A stretch of DNA of 64,000 bases, taken from NCBI GenBank assembly GCA_018398765.1, contig JAHBMJ010003299.1:17792-81791 (forward strand), given 5' to 3'. Source of the DNA: Chromera velia. Lineage: Eukaryota > Sar > Chromeraceae. The notes under the pieces were generated by a model that was not told where the DNA came from, made no database searches, and saw nothing but the letters and a program-made list of their open reading frames with translations. The position numbers and the translations under genes were made by a program. The first letter of the stretch is position 1, and every line of letters begins with the position of its first letter. This document shows, piece by piece, positions 38,700 through 50,713 of this stretch.

Positions 38700-41600
38700 T
38701 TAGCTGAAGGAGTTGTGTAGGGTAGAGGTGCAGAAAGAGCTCCACGCCCTCCTTAAACTCCCCCAGCGGTATCCCCTCATCCCTCAAGGCCCTCTCAATC
38801 GAGGGAGAATCGAAAAACGCACGCCCAACCACTGCCATTCTCCAAAAACACTCCTTCTCCCTTTCCCTGGCTCCTCTTCCCAACCATCGTTGAAGAGAAT
38901 CCACCAGCGCCCCGCCATCCTCCGTTGTGGGAAAAAGAAATCAATAAGTCAGTCAACACGCCGTCTACCGTCTTTGCGTCCTCCTCCATCCACTGCCTCT
39001 GCCTCTCATCAGTCAGGATCTGATCGTCCTCACCCATGCACTCGTAGTTGGAGGAGGCCCCCCCCCTCCTTCCCTGGCTGTCACCCACAGCTGTGGCTGA
39101 CGGTTCCTCCTCTTCAGGCTGCTCACTCCTTCGCTTCCGCAACAGATTGCCTGCAGGCAGTGTGTATCCCCGACTGAGTCTTCCCTTCTCTTTGTTCGTC
39201 TGGGGCCTCTCATTTTGTTCTCTTGTGTCTTCTGTCTCCTTCTCCTTCTGCTGATACACAGACGCGGCGGCAGGGATAGGCGGGGCAGCACTCACTGATG
39301 CACTCGCGGCGGTGTCTGCGCCTCCATGCGAAGGCTCGCCGACAGCTTGTGCGGCTCTCATTCTTCTCTCTACAAATTTGAGGAAAGAAGGATCGTCTGA
39401 GAGGGGGAGGCTGTTGAGGAACACAGAGTCCCTCTCTTCTCTCTCAGACTAGTTGAGATGCTCTGCCCTTTCCCCTTCTCTTTCCTCAAAGGCTACAACA
39501 ACAGGGGGGCAGGAGGAAGCATCATGCTCAGCGGTGCCTTCTGAGTCCACGCAGGGGGCAAAAGGGGAAGGAGAGGGTCCATCGATTAGGGTCGCCTCTC
39601 TTCCCTCTCCTTCTCCTTCACCTCCCACGCCTTCTGCAGACAGCTAAACACCACCGGAAGCCCGTACACTCTGATCGCCCCCCGCCCCTGCCGGTGCCTG
39701 GAGGCCTGGAGAAGGGACGATCGATTGACCCGGGCGGTCATTGCAGGACTTGACGGAGATGGGAGAAGCGCCTGGGTAGGGGACTCTGAGCAGCTCTCTT
39801 ATAGTTGCAGAGTGCTCTGCGGCCTCTTCACACAAAAAGGCGATGAACCGCCTGTCACTGTCTTCCTTCGTTTGTCCCTGATTTATGGAGGCGTCACAAA
39901 GGAGACCCAGATGAAGACAGAAGCTGAGGAGCAAAGGGAGGTGACGGAGGTTGTGCGGAGAAGACCGAAAGAGTCCTTCTTTATTTTTGCAACTCCCATT
40001 CTTTCTCGGTACTGATTCCACTGTACCTCCTCTGCCTTCCCTCTCTGTATTCAATTTTATGTTCACATCTTGCACCGCTTTGTCAATGGATGTCAAGCAG
40101 CGCTGAAACGCGCGGCGTTCTGAGGGGTGCAGAGTTAGGGACAGCCTAGAAGCGCCCGAGTTCCCTTCTCCCTGAGTTTCAAAAAATACCGACGGCAATG
40201 TAGAAGAGAAGGACGCTTTCGTCCTTCGAGAAGCGTCTTCTACCTTTGCCTTCCTCTTCCCTTTAGCCCTTCGAGACAGGACTGTTACAGGTACCAGAGC
40301 GTGACCCCCCTCCTGCAGACGTACACACACAGCATTCCTGCGGACACCGCACCTGCAGCACCGTCTTTTACTACCTCTCTTGCAGCAAGAAGGTCGGCAC
40401 GTCTTCTTACACCACCGAAATGTTCGGAGCAACAGCCTCCAGAAGGTCTCTACGACTCGCCTCCAGCACGACTTCTCCGACTTGGATAAGCAGGTCCACC
40501 GCACTGGTTCGATTTCCTCTCCTTCCCTCTTTCTGGTTGACAGGCGGTCTGTGACGATGAAGTAGACGCAGACGATCATAAATACGCTGATACAAATTGG
40601 TAGTAGGTACACGAGAGCGACCCCCACCACCAAGTTGGTGCTCGTGTTTGTCATAGCCTGCATGCATACATGTCAAGCGGATGGATGGTTGAGAGAGAAA
40701 AAGCACGTCCTTGCAAGGATTAAGTTGAACTTCATGAAAACAAACAGTAAAAGGGGGAACAGACTTCATAGCATTGGAATCGGAATGCCGTGCACAAGAA
40801 TGAAAGGAGAAGAGGACTTAGAAGGGCAGGACGACAGACAATATAATTCAGATGATATTGGAGATAAAATCAACCGAAGTGAGCGATACCACTTAGATCT
40901 AGACAACGAGCTAGAGAAAAATAATAAAAAGAAAAAAAGACCGACGAACTCTCAAGACAATCAAGCAGAGACACCAGACGGCAAGAGATGAGGTCTCCAG
41001 CCAGTTGAGAACCCCAGACTTATACGGCCGGCAAAGCGTCTGAAGGCCAAAAAACAGAATAGCATGGAAGGTCAAAATAGAGAACCGCGTCGATTCGCTT
41101 AGTGTAAGGAGGCACATGGGAATGCTCAGATAACGCACGAAGATGACCAACTCCCAGAAGAGGAACTTGTCATGGTATCCGCCCAGCAGTAGACTGAACT
41201 GCCAGCGAAAGGAGGCCAGGCGCATCCGCGTGCTGTAGAGCACCAATGCCTGGTACATGGCAGGCAAAGTCTCTTCTCCTACTGTCTCTGCCTGTCCGTC
41301 TCCTTCTTTGCCTGCCTGCTTCTTTTCTTCTGCATCCCTTTGTGTTCCTATCATATTGCTACCCTTCACCTGTGCTGCCTCTCCACCTCCCACCTGGCTG
41401 ACTCAAGAGTTTTCCAACAACATGAACAAGCCAATCAAGAGGGGGACCCCGAACATGCCCGCAAACACCACACTCATAGAGAAACCCCACCAATGGGAGT
41501 AGGGGTCATCTCTCCGGAGGGGCCACTGACAGGTGATGGAGGGGAAAGTATGAAGGCGGCGCTCTGCCAATAAAGGGTGGAGAGGCTCACACCTCAAGGA

Positions 41601-44600
41601 AGCGAGGGGAGCCTCCACAAGGGACGGAGCCCAAAGGAAAAGCATGGAAAGAATGACAGGGCTCATATCCTGATGGAGAGAGTGAAGCCGAGCCCAGAAG
41701 CCTGTCTCTCTGTCAAAACTCCGACGGAAGACCCCCAATTCTCGCCTATTGTATGAAAGCTGCATATGGAAGCGCTCACGCACCTACTCAAATCTGTTGG
41801 AGGAAGCGGGAGAGGCAGAACGCATCTTAGCAAGGGGAACGCTTGCACGTCTGCTGTTCCCATCGACAGCAACAGCGACTGCCCTGACATGCCCTCCCAA
41901 ATTATCGGGAAGAACACCAGCGGCATCTGCTTCAGGAGGGGCCGCCTCGACAGCTCTTATCTTCCCGCAAGCAGACGGGAGGAGAGCGATGCTGGAACGT
42001 GTTTGTTCTCCTGCGTCCTTCGACTCTCATCTCTCTCTCTTCTCTTCACCTTTGCCACAATAGCTGGACAGAACCACCATTAGCCTGACTACACTGATCA
42101 AACAAATCACCACAAGTGGCACAAATAAAGAGAGCAGCTCCCTCCCTACCAGATGCTTCTCTTCGGTTGTCCCTTCGAAGAGGTCAAACTGACACTTCAT
42201 GCTGAAGACCTCCCCGATCATAGGAAGCGTCCTCAGAAAGTCCAGAGAGTCCTCTGCCGCTCTTGTAAGGGAAGTCGCTGCATCAGACCCCTACCCTCCT
42301 CCCCCCTTCCCCAGTCCTAATCCCGCAAGTTCTTCCCGAAAGACGATGAAGACAGGGTATGTAAGGTCTGCCAGGAAGTCCAGAGTAGTGAGGAAGACCA
42401 TCAGGATCTTCACAGCCACAGCATGCTCAGACATATCCATCTTCAGGTTGTCCTTCGTGACCATGAATGTGTACCCCACAACCAGAGCCACCATGAGAAG
42501 GAAAAGGCCAAGAGCTGCCAAAACCCTCAGATGTGGGGGAAGGCAGTCGCGGCACCGAGTGTCCGTCCCCCTTCTCAGCAGCAGTCGGCCCTCCTTGCAC
42601 TCACTACACAGAGGCTGCAGTCACACACACACAAAAAGAGAGACAGCATTCTTTTGAATTGAATTCTAAGGCAGAGAGAGACTCTGCGGGAGGGAGGAAG
42701 CTTGGTAAACTCTATGGAAAGAAGGGAAGGCTGAAAGTGATGTTCCCCTGAGATAGAGACCAAGAAAATGCATAGAGAGAGACAGACGTTTTGAATCAGC
42801 AACCAGACAATCAAAAACAATTGACTCACTCTAAGAGGAGAAGGAGGGTGACGCAAAACTTTCCTAACTCACCCCTCTATGTCCATCCTCACAGACAGTC
42901 CCCGCAGTCTCATCTTGGAAGTGCCTCTGATCCTGTCCGGGTTTAACAGAAGAGTAGATGCCGTCGAAGGGGCACGGGACAACAACCGCACGGGGCCAGC
43001 ACTAGACGAGGGAGAAGTTCCCATGGGGGATGGGCCGGGGGTGCGCAATCAGTTGTTTCAGCATCTGCTGGGAGCTGTCGAGTGCCTATGCCTCCAGGAG
43101 GCGTAATGGAGAGAGGGGCTGCGATTCGGTCACACAACAACGTTCACTGTGAAGTTCTCTCCGGCGGTCGGTCTCCTTTCCTGTCAGAGCTTTTAGAAAG
43201 TGGCTTTATTTGAGGACCTCAGACACTTTGGAAGGGGTCAGGGGCACGCCGGTGCACTCAGAGTGGGGGAGACAGGGCTTGCATATGCCTGAAGTGAAGA
43301 GAGCGAGGCGGTCGTTGTGAGAGATGATGGCGGGGAGGGAGACGATATGAGACGATCAGTACTCCTTCAGAATTCTTCGTGTCGGGGGAGAAGAAGTAGT
43401 GTCCTTCCATGCAGAAGCACTCAGAAGGGTGGGTTGCTCCAATCATGAAGCTGTTGCTGTTGGGGATGGACTGCCTACAGACGGAGGCGTCAGGGACAGA
43501 AGAGTCCCTATAGAATCCCTTGTTGCATTGACAGTCATAGGGAGAGGTGCTCTCCCTCTTGCTTTGACTGTTCTGGTCACACAGACGGCAGACAAACCCC
43601 TCTTCTGGAGGGCTGCGGTAGAAGTTTTCCCTGCAGAAAGGGAGGAAGGAAAAAACGTGAGATGAAAGCTCCCTCTGTCTTCGCCGTTTTGCTACCTTCG
43701 GTGAACTTTCTCTTTTTTTTTTTTTTCAAACTTTCATTTTTTTTTTTTTCCTTTCTTCCTTCCTTCCTTTCTTTGTTTCTTTCGTTTTTTTTCTGGTATA
43801 CTGAAGCTGCAGTGTGCATGCTGTGAGAGAAGGGAGGAATGCAGTGAGGTACGTGTATGCTTTTCTTCTCTTCTTCACTTCACCATTTCTAGTATTGCGT
43901 GGGGGAAGACACGGGAAGGACTTTCTGCCTCAAAGTGGTTGTCCGTGTAAGCAACAGATAGACTGAGTGACTGACTGACATGCAGAGGCAGGGAGAGTCC
44001 GCAGTCACTCTATCGGCGTTGATGAGGCATCTGTCTGCCATGACAACGATGGTGCAGTTGGCGGTGTTGCCTGCCTTGTTGGTCCCCTCGACCAGAACGT
44101 TGAGGATCTCCTCCGACGAGAAGTGACGCTGCAACTCCGACCCGTTGTGGGTCCTGAAGGAGAGACGGACGTCATCGGAGAGGTCCACGTTGTCGCTGAC
44201 CGTCAGATCGGGTAAAGAGAGCACCGGGGTCTCTCTGCTGACCTTCAAAGGGACTGGGGGGGAGCAGGTCATCTGGGGTGGCTCTTGGTCTACATGTACC
44301 CATGCACGTACAGAGGGCAGAGGGAACTGAGTTTAGTGGTCTCATTATCTTTTTGATTGTGATTACTTCTTCAGTCTGCTCATTGAGTCGCCCAATCAGT
44401 CCATAAACCAGCAACCAAAACGGTTGGATGACCCTGCAAAAGCAGAAAGATAGGAGGCTCCCAGAGCAAGGCGAGAAAGGGGCTTCCTTATTTCACTTTG
44501 TAAAAGCAGCCAGTGAGACTGACCAATGATGCCGACAGTGAATTCGCATGTCGCCTCATTCTGCTGTGACAGAGAGTCTATCAGTCTTACCCGGATCTTC

Positions 44601-44630
44601 TCATGCTGCCCAACATCAAAGAGCCGCGTA
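38700..44630 (-). CDS. HYR and Cys-rich polytopic membrane protein, multi-exon
   Basis: Minus-strand exons in order: the end of one HYR domain (to 44524); a second HYR domain (44289 to about 44009), joined in phase 1 as G|AC to read GIID-QEPPQMTC; a Cys-rich EGF/GCC-like exon (43630 to about 43363); an exon ending CEDGHRG at 42873; then 42614-42050, starting PLCSECKEG with CRDC and two membrane helices (LGLFLLMVALVVGYTF and one near 42060-42110). Further helices lie at 41403-41783 (GMFGVPLLIGLFML), 40950-41250 (FWELVIFVRYLSIP; SILTFHAILFFGL) and 40657 down (NLVVGVALVYLLPICISVF), before a long basic, then acidic, cytoplasmic tail to about 38700. A 40-base intron (38959-38920) fits the tail. 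HYR plus GCC plus helices is a known alveolate surface-protein layout. Isolated in-frame stops occur at 42291 (TAG), 41403 (TGA), 39644 (TAG) and 39449 (TAG), so the model is partial or the gene is decaying. The 5' end is missing. Confidence 0.55.
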
Positions 44631-44635
44631 TGTGT

Positions 44636-44870
44636 GGGACACGAGTCAGACAGAATATGCGCAGGGGCATCAGTCAGAGAGAATGCGCGCAGGGGTACGA
44701 GTCAGAGAGAATGTGTGCAGAGGCATGAGTCAGAGAGGGGTACGAGTTAGAGATGCGAATGTGTGTGACCGGGCGATGATCCGATGTCATCGTGTGTGTG
44801 GGCACGAGTCAGACAGAATGCGGCAGGGGCATGAAGAATACGTGTTCACGGGGCACCGATTGAAACAGAG
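44636..44870. repeat. imperfect ~30-bp repeats
   Basis: Variants of ACGAGTCAGACAGAATGCGC then AGGGG recur five or six times with changing spacing, just upstream of the first recognisable HYR exon. They may have displaced the gene's 5' exons. Confidence 0.6.
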
Positions 44871-46646
44871 CTCCCACTCAACCCAATGCACGAAGAATGG
44901 GCAGGGGCAAAAAGGAGAGTTCACACTTGACTCAAGGCTGTCACGAAGAATCTTTGTGCCACGCAGGGGCACACGACGGAGTTTACGCTCGACTCAACGC
45001 ACAAACAAGAAGAGAGTTCACCACTTAGCTCAAGGGCATGAGTGCGTGTGAACTTGCAGGCGATAAATAGATCTTACACTTAAATCAAGGGCACAAAACG
45101 TGAGTATAAACCACAATTGAACCAATTTACCCTAAATTAAAAGAGGCTGGTTGCTGAGTGCTCATGGAGCCGGGTCAAACGAAGCAGACTCTTCCACACG
45201 AGGGGGTGTTTGTTCGCTTTCATTGACTGTTTCACAGACGGTCTTTCAAATTCTCTTTTCTCACTGCTCTTGCTGTTGCTTCTGTTGGAATCGCCTCAGG
45301 GGGCAGCTCAGCTCTGCTGAGATTAGCCGACAGGCCCTGAGATCGCATGCACTCACATAACGCATTTTTTGATTTTTGGGGGGGGGGATCGGTTCTGTCT
45401 CCGTCATGGTCGGTGTCGCCCGAGTTCCAAAATGTACCCCCCAAGCAACTTGCACGGAGCCGCAATCGCACATGCCTTATAATTACTTTGTACATGCGTG
45501 CCCCTCAAGTAACTCGCACGGAGTTGCACATACATATACGACGCGCGCGCGGTCCTGAAAAGCATACTTCGCTGCCGTGGCCCCCGCTCCATGGCAGCAC
45601 ACAACTTAGACATGCCCAAGCCCCCGATGGTGTGCATCAATTAGCGGACCCCTAAATAGCCCCCCGAGGCACTCACGCAACTGGTTGGGTGTATCCCGTG
45701 TATATTTTTCTTACTGAAATAACGGTGAGTGGCGGCCTAGGTGGCGGCGATATGTGGTGATGACGCTCAAACGTTCGGCTAAAGGCTCTGCATGCAGGCG
45801 CCGCTACGCCTTCCATGCATGTTGGGCCGGGACAGTGTTTCTAAAGCAGCCTTGGTGAGCACCGCGGCTGTACTGCGGTGCCTGCTCAAGCTTTTCGCAG
45901 TGCTAGCGCCGCGGTTCTAGCCTACTTCTGACCGTTTGCTGCCCCACGGCGACAACCGTGCCTCTCAGGGTGCAAGTCGAGGCCCGGCAGTGGACCGTGG
46001 GATGATCCGAAATATAAATCCCATCCTATTCTATATAAGCCGGTTAAGGCGTTTTAAGAACAAAATGACTATTAAGTTAGGTAATAAAAATAAAAACTCT
46101 ATATACATCATCAACTAGACCATTAATTGAACTATTATTCAATATTAGATTCAATAACCCTCAATATATCTAAATGAGTAGTAATAAAAATGAATCAAAC
46201 TATATTAAAATGATTATTCATAAATGTACACACTATGAAACATTGTTCGGCATTGTCAAATATAATATTAATCAAATTAAATCAATCAAATCATAGATCT
46301 GATAGAGAAAAGATAAGCAAAGTATAGATTATACTGACGTATACTAGCTATGTTATCATCGAGCTCAGGATTATAGAGCCCTTTAGCTTGGACAACATAC
46401 TCGTGTATAGAAAGTCTGTCAGTCCGTGGTGGCGATAACAGACCCATATGGCTCTACTAAAAAAAAGGGAAAAGGCGGGGAGTATTAGAAGGATAAAGTC
46501 TTCTCTCCTCTGGACTTAAAGACACCTCATAGAAGCACATAAATCACATAGATGAATGTTTCTTTGACAAGTTGAGCCCGCTGCTCTCAGTTGATCGCTT
46601 GACAAGAATCTGTACAGCTCTCTAGGCTGAGAGCTGTCAGAACAAC
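44871..46646. other. intergenic region with GC-rich palindromes, then AT-rich
   Basis: No gene is supported. 45700-45960 is GC-rich with GCACCGC/GCGGTGC (45859-45881), a 7-bp inverted repeat, and TGCATGCAGGCGCCGC near 45790. 46030-46400 is AT-rich. AGCTCTC/GAGAGCT forms a 7-bp hairpin near 46616-46635. Confidence 0.45.
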
Positions 46647-46962
46647 TGTAGGGCCTGTACAAGGCGCCGCGGCGAGGCTGGCAGGGCACTTATCTGCTTG
46701 ACGGGCTGCTCACATGGAGTATGGACGCGGGATCGATGAACGCGTGCGTCTGTGCACTGATCGATACTTGCAGTGAAGCATGCGTTCTGTTTGAAGCCAT
46801 TGAAAGGGTATGATGATGGACTTAGCAGTATGACCATTGATTGTCAAACCTTCTGTCTAGTGAACTCCCTCAAGACCAGTCTGTATGTTGAGCCTCTGTC
46901 ATCTAGCCACCACACTGCTAAGAAGCCATTGTTATAGATTGAGCCCCGTACACCTTTAACAG
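46647..46962 (+). repeat. 316-bp direct repeat, left copy (possible LTR)
   Basis: Matches 50398-50713 over 316 bases without an indel and with about 21 substitutions by eye, mostly transitions. It starts TGTAGGGCCTG and ends TTTAACA(G). TGGTTAGCAGAGC follows three bases after the CA, close to the initiator-Met primer-binding sequence of many LTR elements. Confidence 0.75.
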
Positions 46963-47361
46963 ATTGGTTAGCAGAGCTTCTGGTTATACGGGGAGGCAGT
47001 GTTTGTTGGCTTTCTAAAACTTTGTTGTATTGATAAGAAGAGAAAACGGGCAGAGGTTTCTTACCACTATGTACAAGGTCTGCACTGATCATAGTGCTGT
47101 GCCAGCTTGCCAGTGGAAAAGTCAGTGAGGGAAAAGAGATTCCGTCTCCTCTTTGTTGTTTCAACTTGTTTGTTCTTTGTGTTCCTGCTGAAGATTTTTC
47201 TGGAGATGGAATCGCCTGTGTCTTTCATCCTCGCCGCCTACTCGGCCATGAAGAGAAGAGCCGGATGGGAATGGACTGGGGCAAGGAGAAGACCGGAAGA
47301 AGAATTTTTGAGGAGGGAGTGAGACGAAGACTAAAAGAGCTGACGGTCGTTTCTGGCTGCG

Positions 47362-47781
47362 ATGGAGCACAAGGTGCCCATACCTAATAAGTGCCCCGTT
47401 GATGAAAGAACTTGTGGGAAGAGAAGTCTGGAGGGAAGACTTCAAGTTATTTTTCTTGTCGCTCTCTGTTTGCTTTTGTGTGGTGCCTCGGTATGTGGGG
47501 AACTCCCTGTGTGTGTATATAGTGACTGCAGGTGCAGTGATCTCCAAGTGGAGGAGGACGCTGGTACGTATGGCAGAACCTTCTGCAAGGGGCCCTACTG
47601 CACTGTGCAGAGGGAGGAGGAAGACGGGGGATTGCTGGATTCTGCGGGAAGCTCGGAGTGTGTCCGGAGTGGCTGTTTCGGTGTTGGAGGTGAGGCTTAT
47701 GAGGAAGAAGAAAGAGCGACAAGAGGAGGTAGGTTTGCTGGCTGTATCTCAGAAACTTTATGTCGCCTTCTAAATAAATAG
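47362..47781 (+). CDS. possible small Cys-rich membrane or secreted protein
   Basis: ATG at 47362 opens 139 codons: a charged, Cys-containing N-terminus, one hydrophobic segment (LQVIFLVALCLLLCGASVCG, about residues 27-46), then a Cys-rich acidic part. An overlapping frame (47399-47773) is equally long, so coding status is uncertain. It lies between the two 316-bp repeats. No family recognised. Confidence 0.25.
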   Translation: MEHKVPIPNKCPVDERTCGKRSLEGRLQVIFLVALCLLLCGASVCGELPVCVYSDCRCSDLQVEEDAGTYGRTFCKGPYCTVQREEEDGGLLDSAGSSECVRSGCFGVGGEAYEEEERATRGGRFAGCISETLCRLLNK

Positions 47782-48860
47782 TAGTACCATGGGGGCACGG
47801 CGACATACTCACAAGTCAGTGAATCTGTGGGGATTGAGTTTTCGGAAATTTGTTTTGGGAGGAGGAAGGATGGGGTGTGAGAAGGAAGGAGACTATATAT
47901 TGAGGTGGTTGTGGCTTTGGGTGGTTCGTTCTTTCACAGTGTCTCTCTGCATTCTAACTGTCTTGTTTCTCCAGATAGGAAGATATCATGGAGATTCAGG
48001 TGGTTGAGATGAAAGGAGAAAAAAGAAGAAAAGAAAAGAATGAAGTGAAGGTTGGAGGTGACAGAGGAGATTGCCATACGAGAAGAACACGGGAAGAAAG
48101 GAAGAAGGAGCAATCATTAGAGAAGCACAGAAGCAATTCTTGTGGGGAAATGAATGTGGGGATGAGGATGGTGATGATGGGTCTCGATTCATCTTTGCTT
48201 TCCCCTTTACACTCTGATTCCATTCCTTCCATCCATCTTCGTATTGCATTGGGGGTTATATGAATTTTCTACTTCCCTAGAGTGTTCTGTCCTATCTGGG
48301 CCAGGGGGGGAAGAGAGAAGAAGTCGAGAGCTGTCGTCTGGGTGCACGTTAGGGATCATACGAGTGCTTTATTTCTCTGGCTGTCTCTGCCTGTTGTCTT
48401 CACTTTCCTTCTGTGTGTCTGTCTGTCTGGGTGTTGGGGGGGAGAGTGAAAGGGAACGTAAAAAAGTGATGATTGAGGTTTTTGTTATGCATGCCGCATC
48501 CCCGTGTATGAGGGGCAGATCTAGCCTAGTCTGTCAAAAGGTTCCGGTTTGTCCCGTCTGTTCTGAATCTAGGAACACTGCTCATTGATCACTTTTACTG
48601 CGGCTTATTTCTCAAGCGGCGGTAGAGTAGAACTTGGAGAATAACGAAAAGAAGGGAGAGGCAGGGCAAAAACTTTCTAAAAGTTTGTCCCCTTGGCAAA
48701 GGCTACCCTTTGACGGCAGAGAACAACTTCAAAGAGACCCCCCCCATTAATTTGCTCCTCATTTTCTCAACCTTCTTTTCTTCCTTTCCTTTCATGCGCT
48801 TGCCCCCCCTTTTTTTTCCCTTCTTGTTTGTATACAAAGAATCAATTACAAAAGGATCGC

Positions 48861-49223
48861 TTAGTTTGCGCCCTCCGAGTCGAAAGACCCGGAGAACGCT
48901 GCGACCTCCCTACCGAGAAGGTACTCAGGCTGGAAGGGCCCTCTGGTTCCCCTCCTGCTCTGAATTGAACAGAGAAGATTTGCGGCAACGAAACGCTGTA
49001 GCGTGCAGGAAAGAACTTTATAATACCGGTCCATCAGCCTTGTCTGCACTGCCTCGTCTCCCTCTCCTCCTCTCACTCTTCCGGCCCCCAACTTCGCTAT
49101 CTCTTTTAAAAAACGAATTGTCCCCTCTCCTGGTCTCCCATATGTCTCAAACACAAGAGGAACAAACCAAAATCCGATTTCATGACAGATCTCACCGTAC
49201 CTGTCGTTTTTAACCTTCTTCAT
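48861..49223 (-). mobile_element. LINE ORF2 C-terminal scrap
   Basis: The minus-strand frame has the closing pattern of many LINE/RTE-type ORF2 proteins: FWFVPLVFETYGRPGEG, then FLKEIAKLGAG and a helical end with RYYKVLSCTLQRFVAANLL. No reverse transcriptase is found next to it, so it is an isolated fragment. Its subfamily was not matched to the other LINEs here. Confidence 0.45.
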
Positions 49224-50397
49224 CGCCTTTGCTGCCGACCGTGCTGTTTAACGTAAAAAAGTAGATGAGTTCCAAAAGAGATGCGCAGATGACAGAAACA
49301 GAAGAGAGAGTACACCTGAAGAGAGGGGCGTAGGTCTCTTTACGATCTTTGTCACTCTGTGTCTGTTCTGTTCTTAAATCAGAGACAGACGGAGTGGAAA
49401 GGAACGGAGTGTCCATGGAACTCTCGCTGTTTTGTTACGGTTGCTGTGCTACTTCCCTGAGTTGTTTGATTGAGTCCCGCTCAAGGTTGAGTGTGACTGA
49501 GAGGTGTGTGCAGAGAGTAAGTTGTAGTCTCTCCTGTGTGCAGAGACTGAGTAAGAATAGAAGAACACGTGGGACAGTACATGTAAGAAGAGAATGAAGA
49601 GCTGAGTGGGGAAAATAGCCAGCATTAGTAAAGAATAAGTGACCATGACACTAATGCAGCGAACGAGAAGAGTGTAGATCAGAGAGAGTCACTGAGAGTG
49701 TGTTGATTCTGTTTAATCGCGTTTTCTAGTTCTATGATGGTCTTGTTCAAAGAAAAGCGCACACCGTTTGCGGCTGCATTTGTGCGTGTGTAGTCGCAGT
49801 GTTTCAGAAATTCCTGCAGAGTTCACCCAGCAGGTTGGACATGTTCTGCAGAGTATCGAGCAGAACATCACTACCTTACAGTAGGGGTAGCAGTAGACAG
49901 CGTTTGGAGAACGGAAGCGTGAACGAAGTGTGTCTGAAGTAGCACAGAGCTGCACATCAATAAGCGGGCTACATGCAAATTTGGCCTTGGTGCAGCGGGG
50001 GGCCCGAGGGGAGAAGACAAAATGGAGAGGTGTAGAGAGGGTAGCATGTGTAGTACACTGAGTATGCTGTGGGCTGGAGATGGAAGGCATTGCGGTCCTT
50101 TAGGACTGGAGGCCAGTGTGTACCCTGAATAGTCGACTGGTAATTGAATGCTCAGGGGCTCCAGCAGATGGCGTAAGAGGGTGTACTAAGCCAAACATTT
50201 ACATTTTGGAGGTCAATTACAAATGTGTGTGCAGATTCAAGCCTATTGATTGGTGTCGTGTGGTCACTTGATTCCTGTTTTTATTAGTTCGTTTGCTTTG
50301 AGAGCGGGCAGATGTAGGGTGAGATGATGAGAGATGGTGAGAGAAAAGAAAGGAAATGTGAGCCGAGCGTGGACGTCGGCCTTGGTGAGCGGGTAGA
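49224..50397. other. no gene seen
   Basis: Short unrelated frames only. The stretch is of mixed composition, with a purine-rich patch (GAGAGAAAAGAAAGGAAATG) at 50339-50358 before the right 316-bp repeat. Confidence 0.45.
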
Positions 50398-50713
50398 TGT
50401 AGGGCCTGTATGAGGCGCCGCGGCGAGGCTGGTGAGGCACTTTTCTGCTTGACGGGCTGCTCGTACGGAGGATGGACGCAGGATCGATGAGCGCGTACGT
50501 CTGTGCACTGATCGATACTTGCAGTGAAGCATGCGTTCTGTTTGAAGCCATTGAAAGGGTATGATGATGAACTTAGCAGTATGACCATTGATTGTCAAAC
50601 CTTTTGTCTAGTGAACTTCCTCAAGACTAGTCTATATGTTGAGCCTCTGTCATCTAGCCACCACACTGCTAAGAAGCCATTATTATAGATTAAGCCCCGT
50701 ATACCTTTAACAG
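50398..50713 (+). repeat. 316-bp direct repeat, right copy (possible LTR)
   Basis: Partner of 46647-46962 in the same orientation and of the same length. Confidence 0.75.

Larger units (their letters stand above)
46647..50713 (+). mobile_element. possible small LTR element, fossil
   Basis: Two 316-bp direct repeats with TG...CA ends enclose about 3.4 kb. A primer-binding-like site follows the left repeat. No gag or pol was recognised inside, and no clear polypurine tract touches the right repeat (a purine tract lies about 30 bases before it). It could be a non-autonomous element, or just two copies of a dispersed repeat. About 6-7 percent difference between the repeats suggests an old insertion. 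Confidence 0.35.

Noticed and set aside
39629-39646. 18-base intron GTGTTTAG...CTGCAG removing one of the stops
   Set aside because: It begins GT and ends AG and is a multiple of three, but 18 bases is below any splicing size expected here. It was kept only as a possibility.
39449-42293. TAG reassigned to an amino acid
   Set aside because: Three of the four isolated stops are TAG but one is TGA, and the plus-strand gene ending at 33848 appears to stop at TAG. The evidence is too thin.
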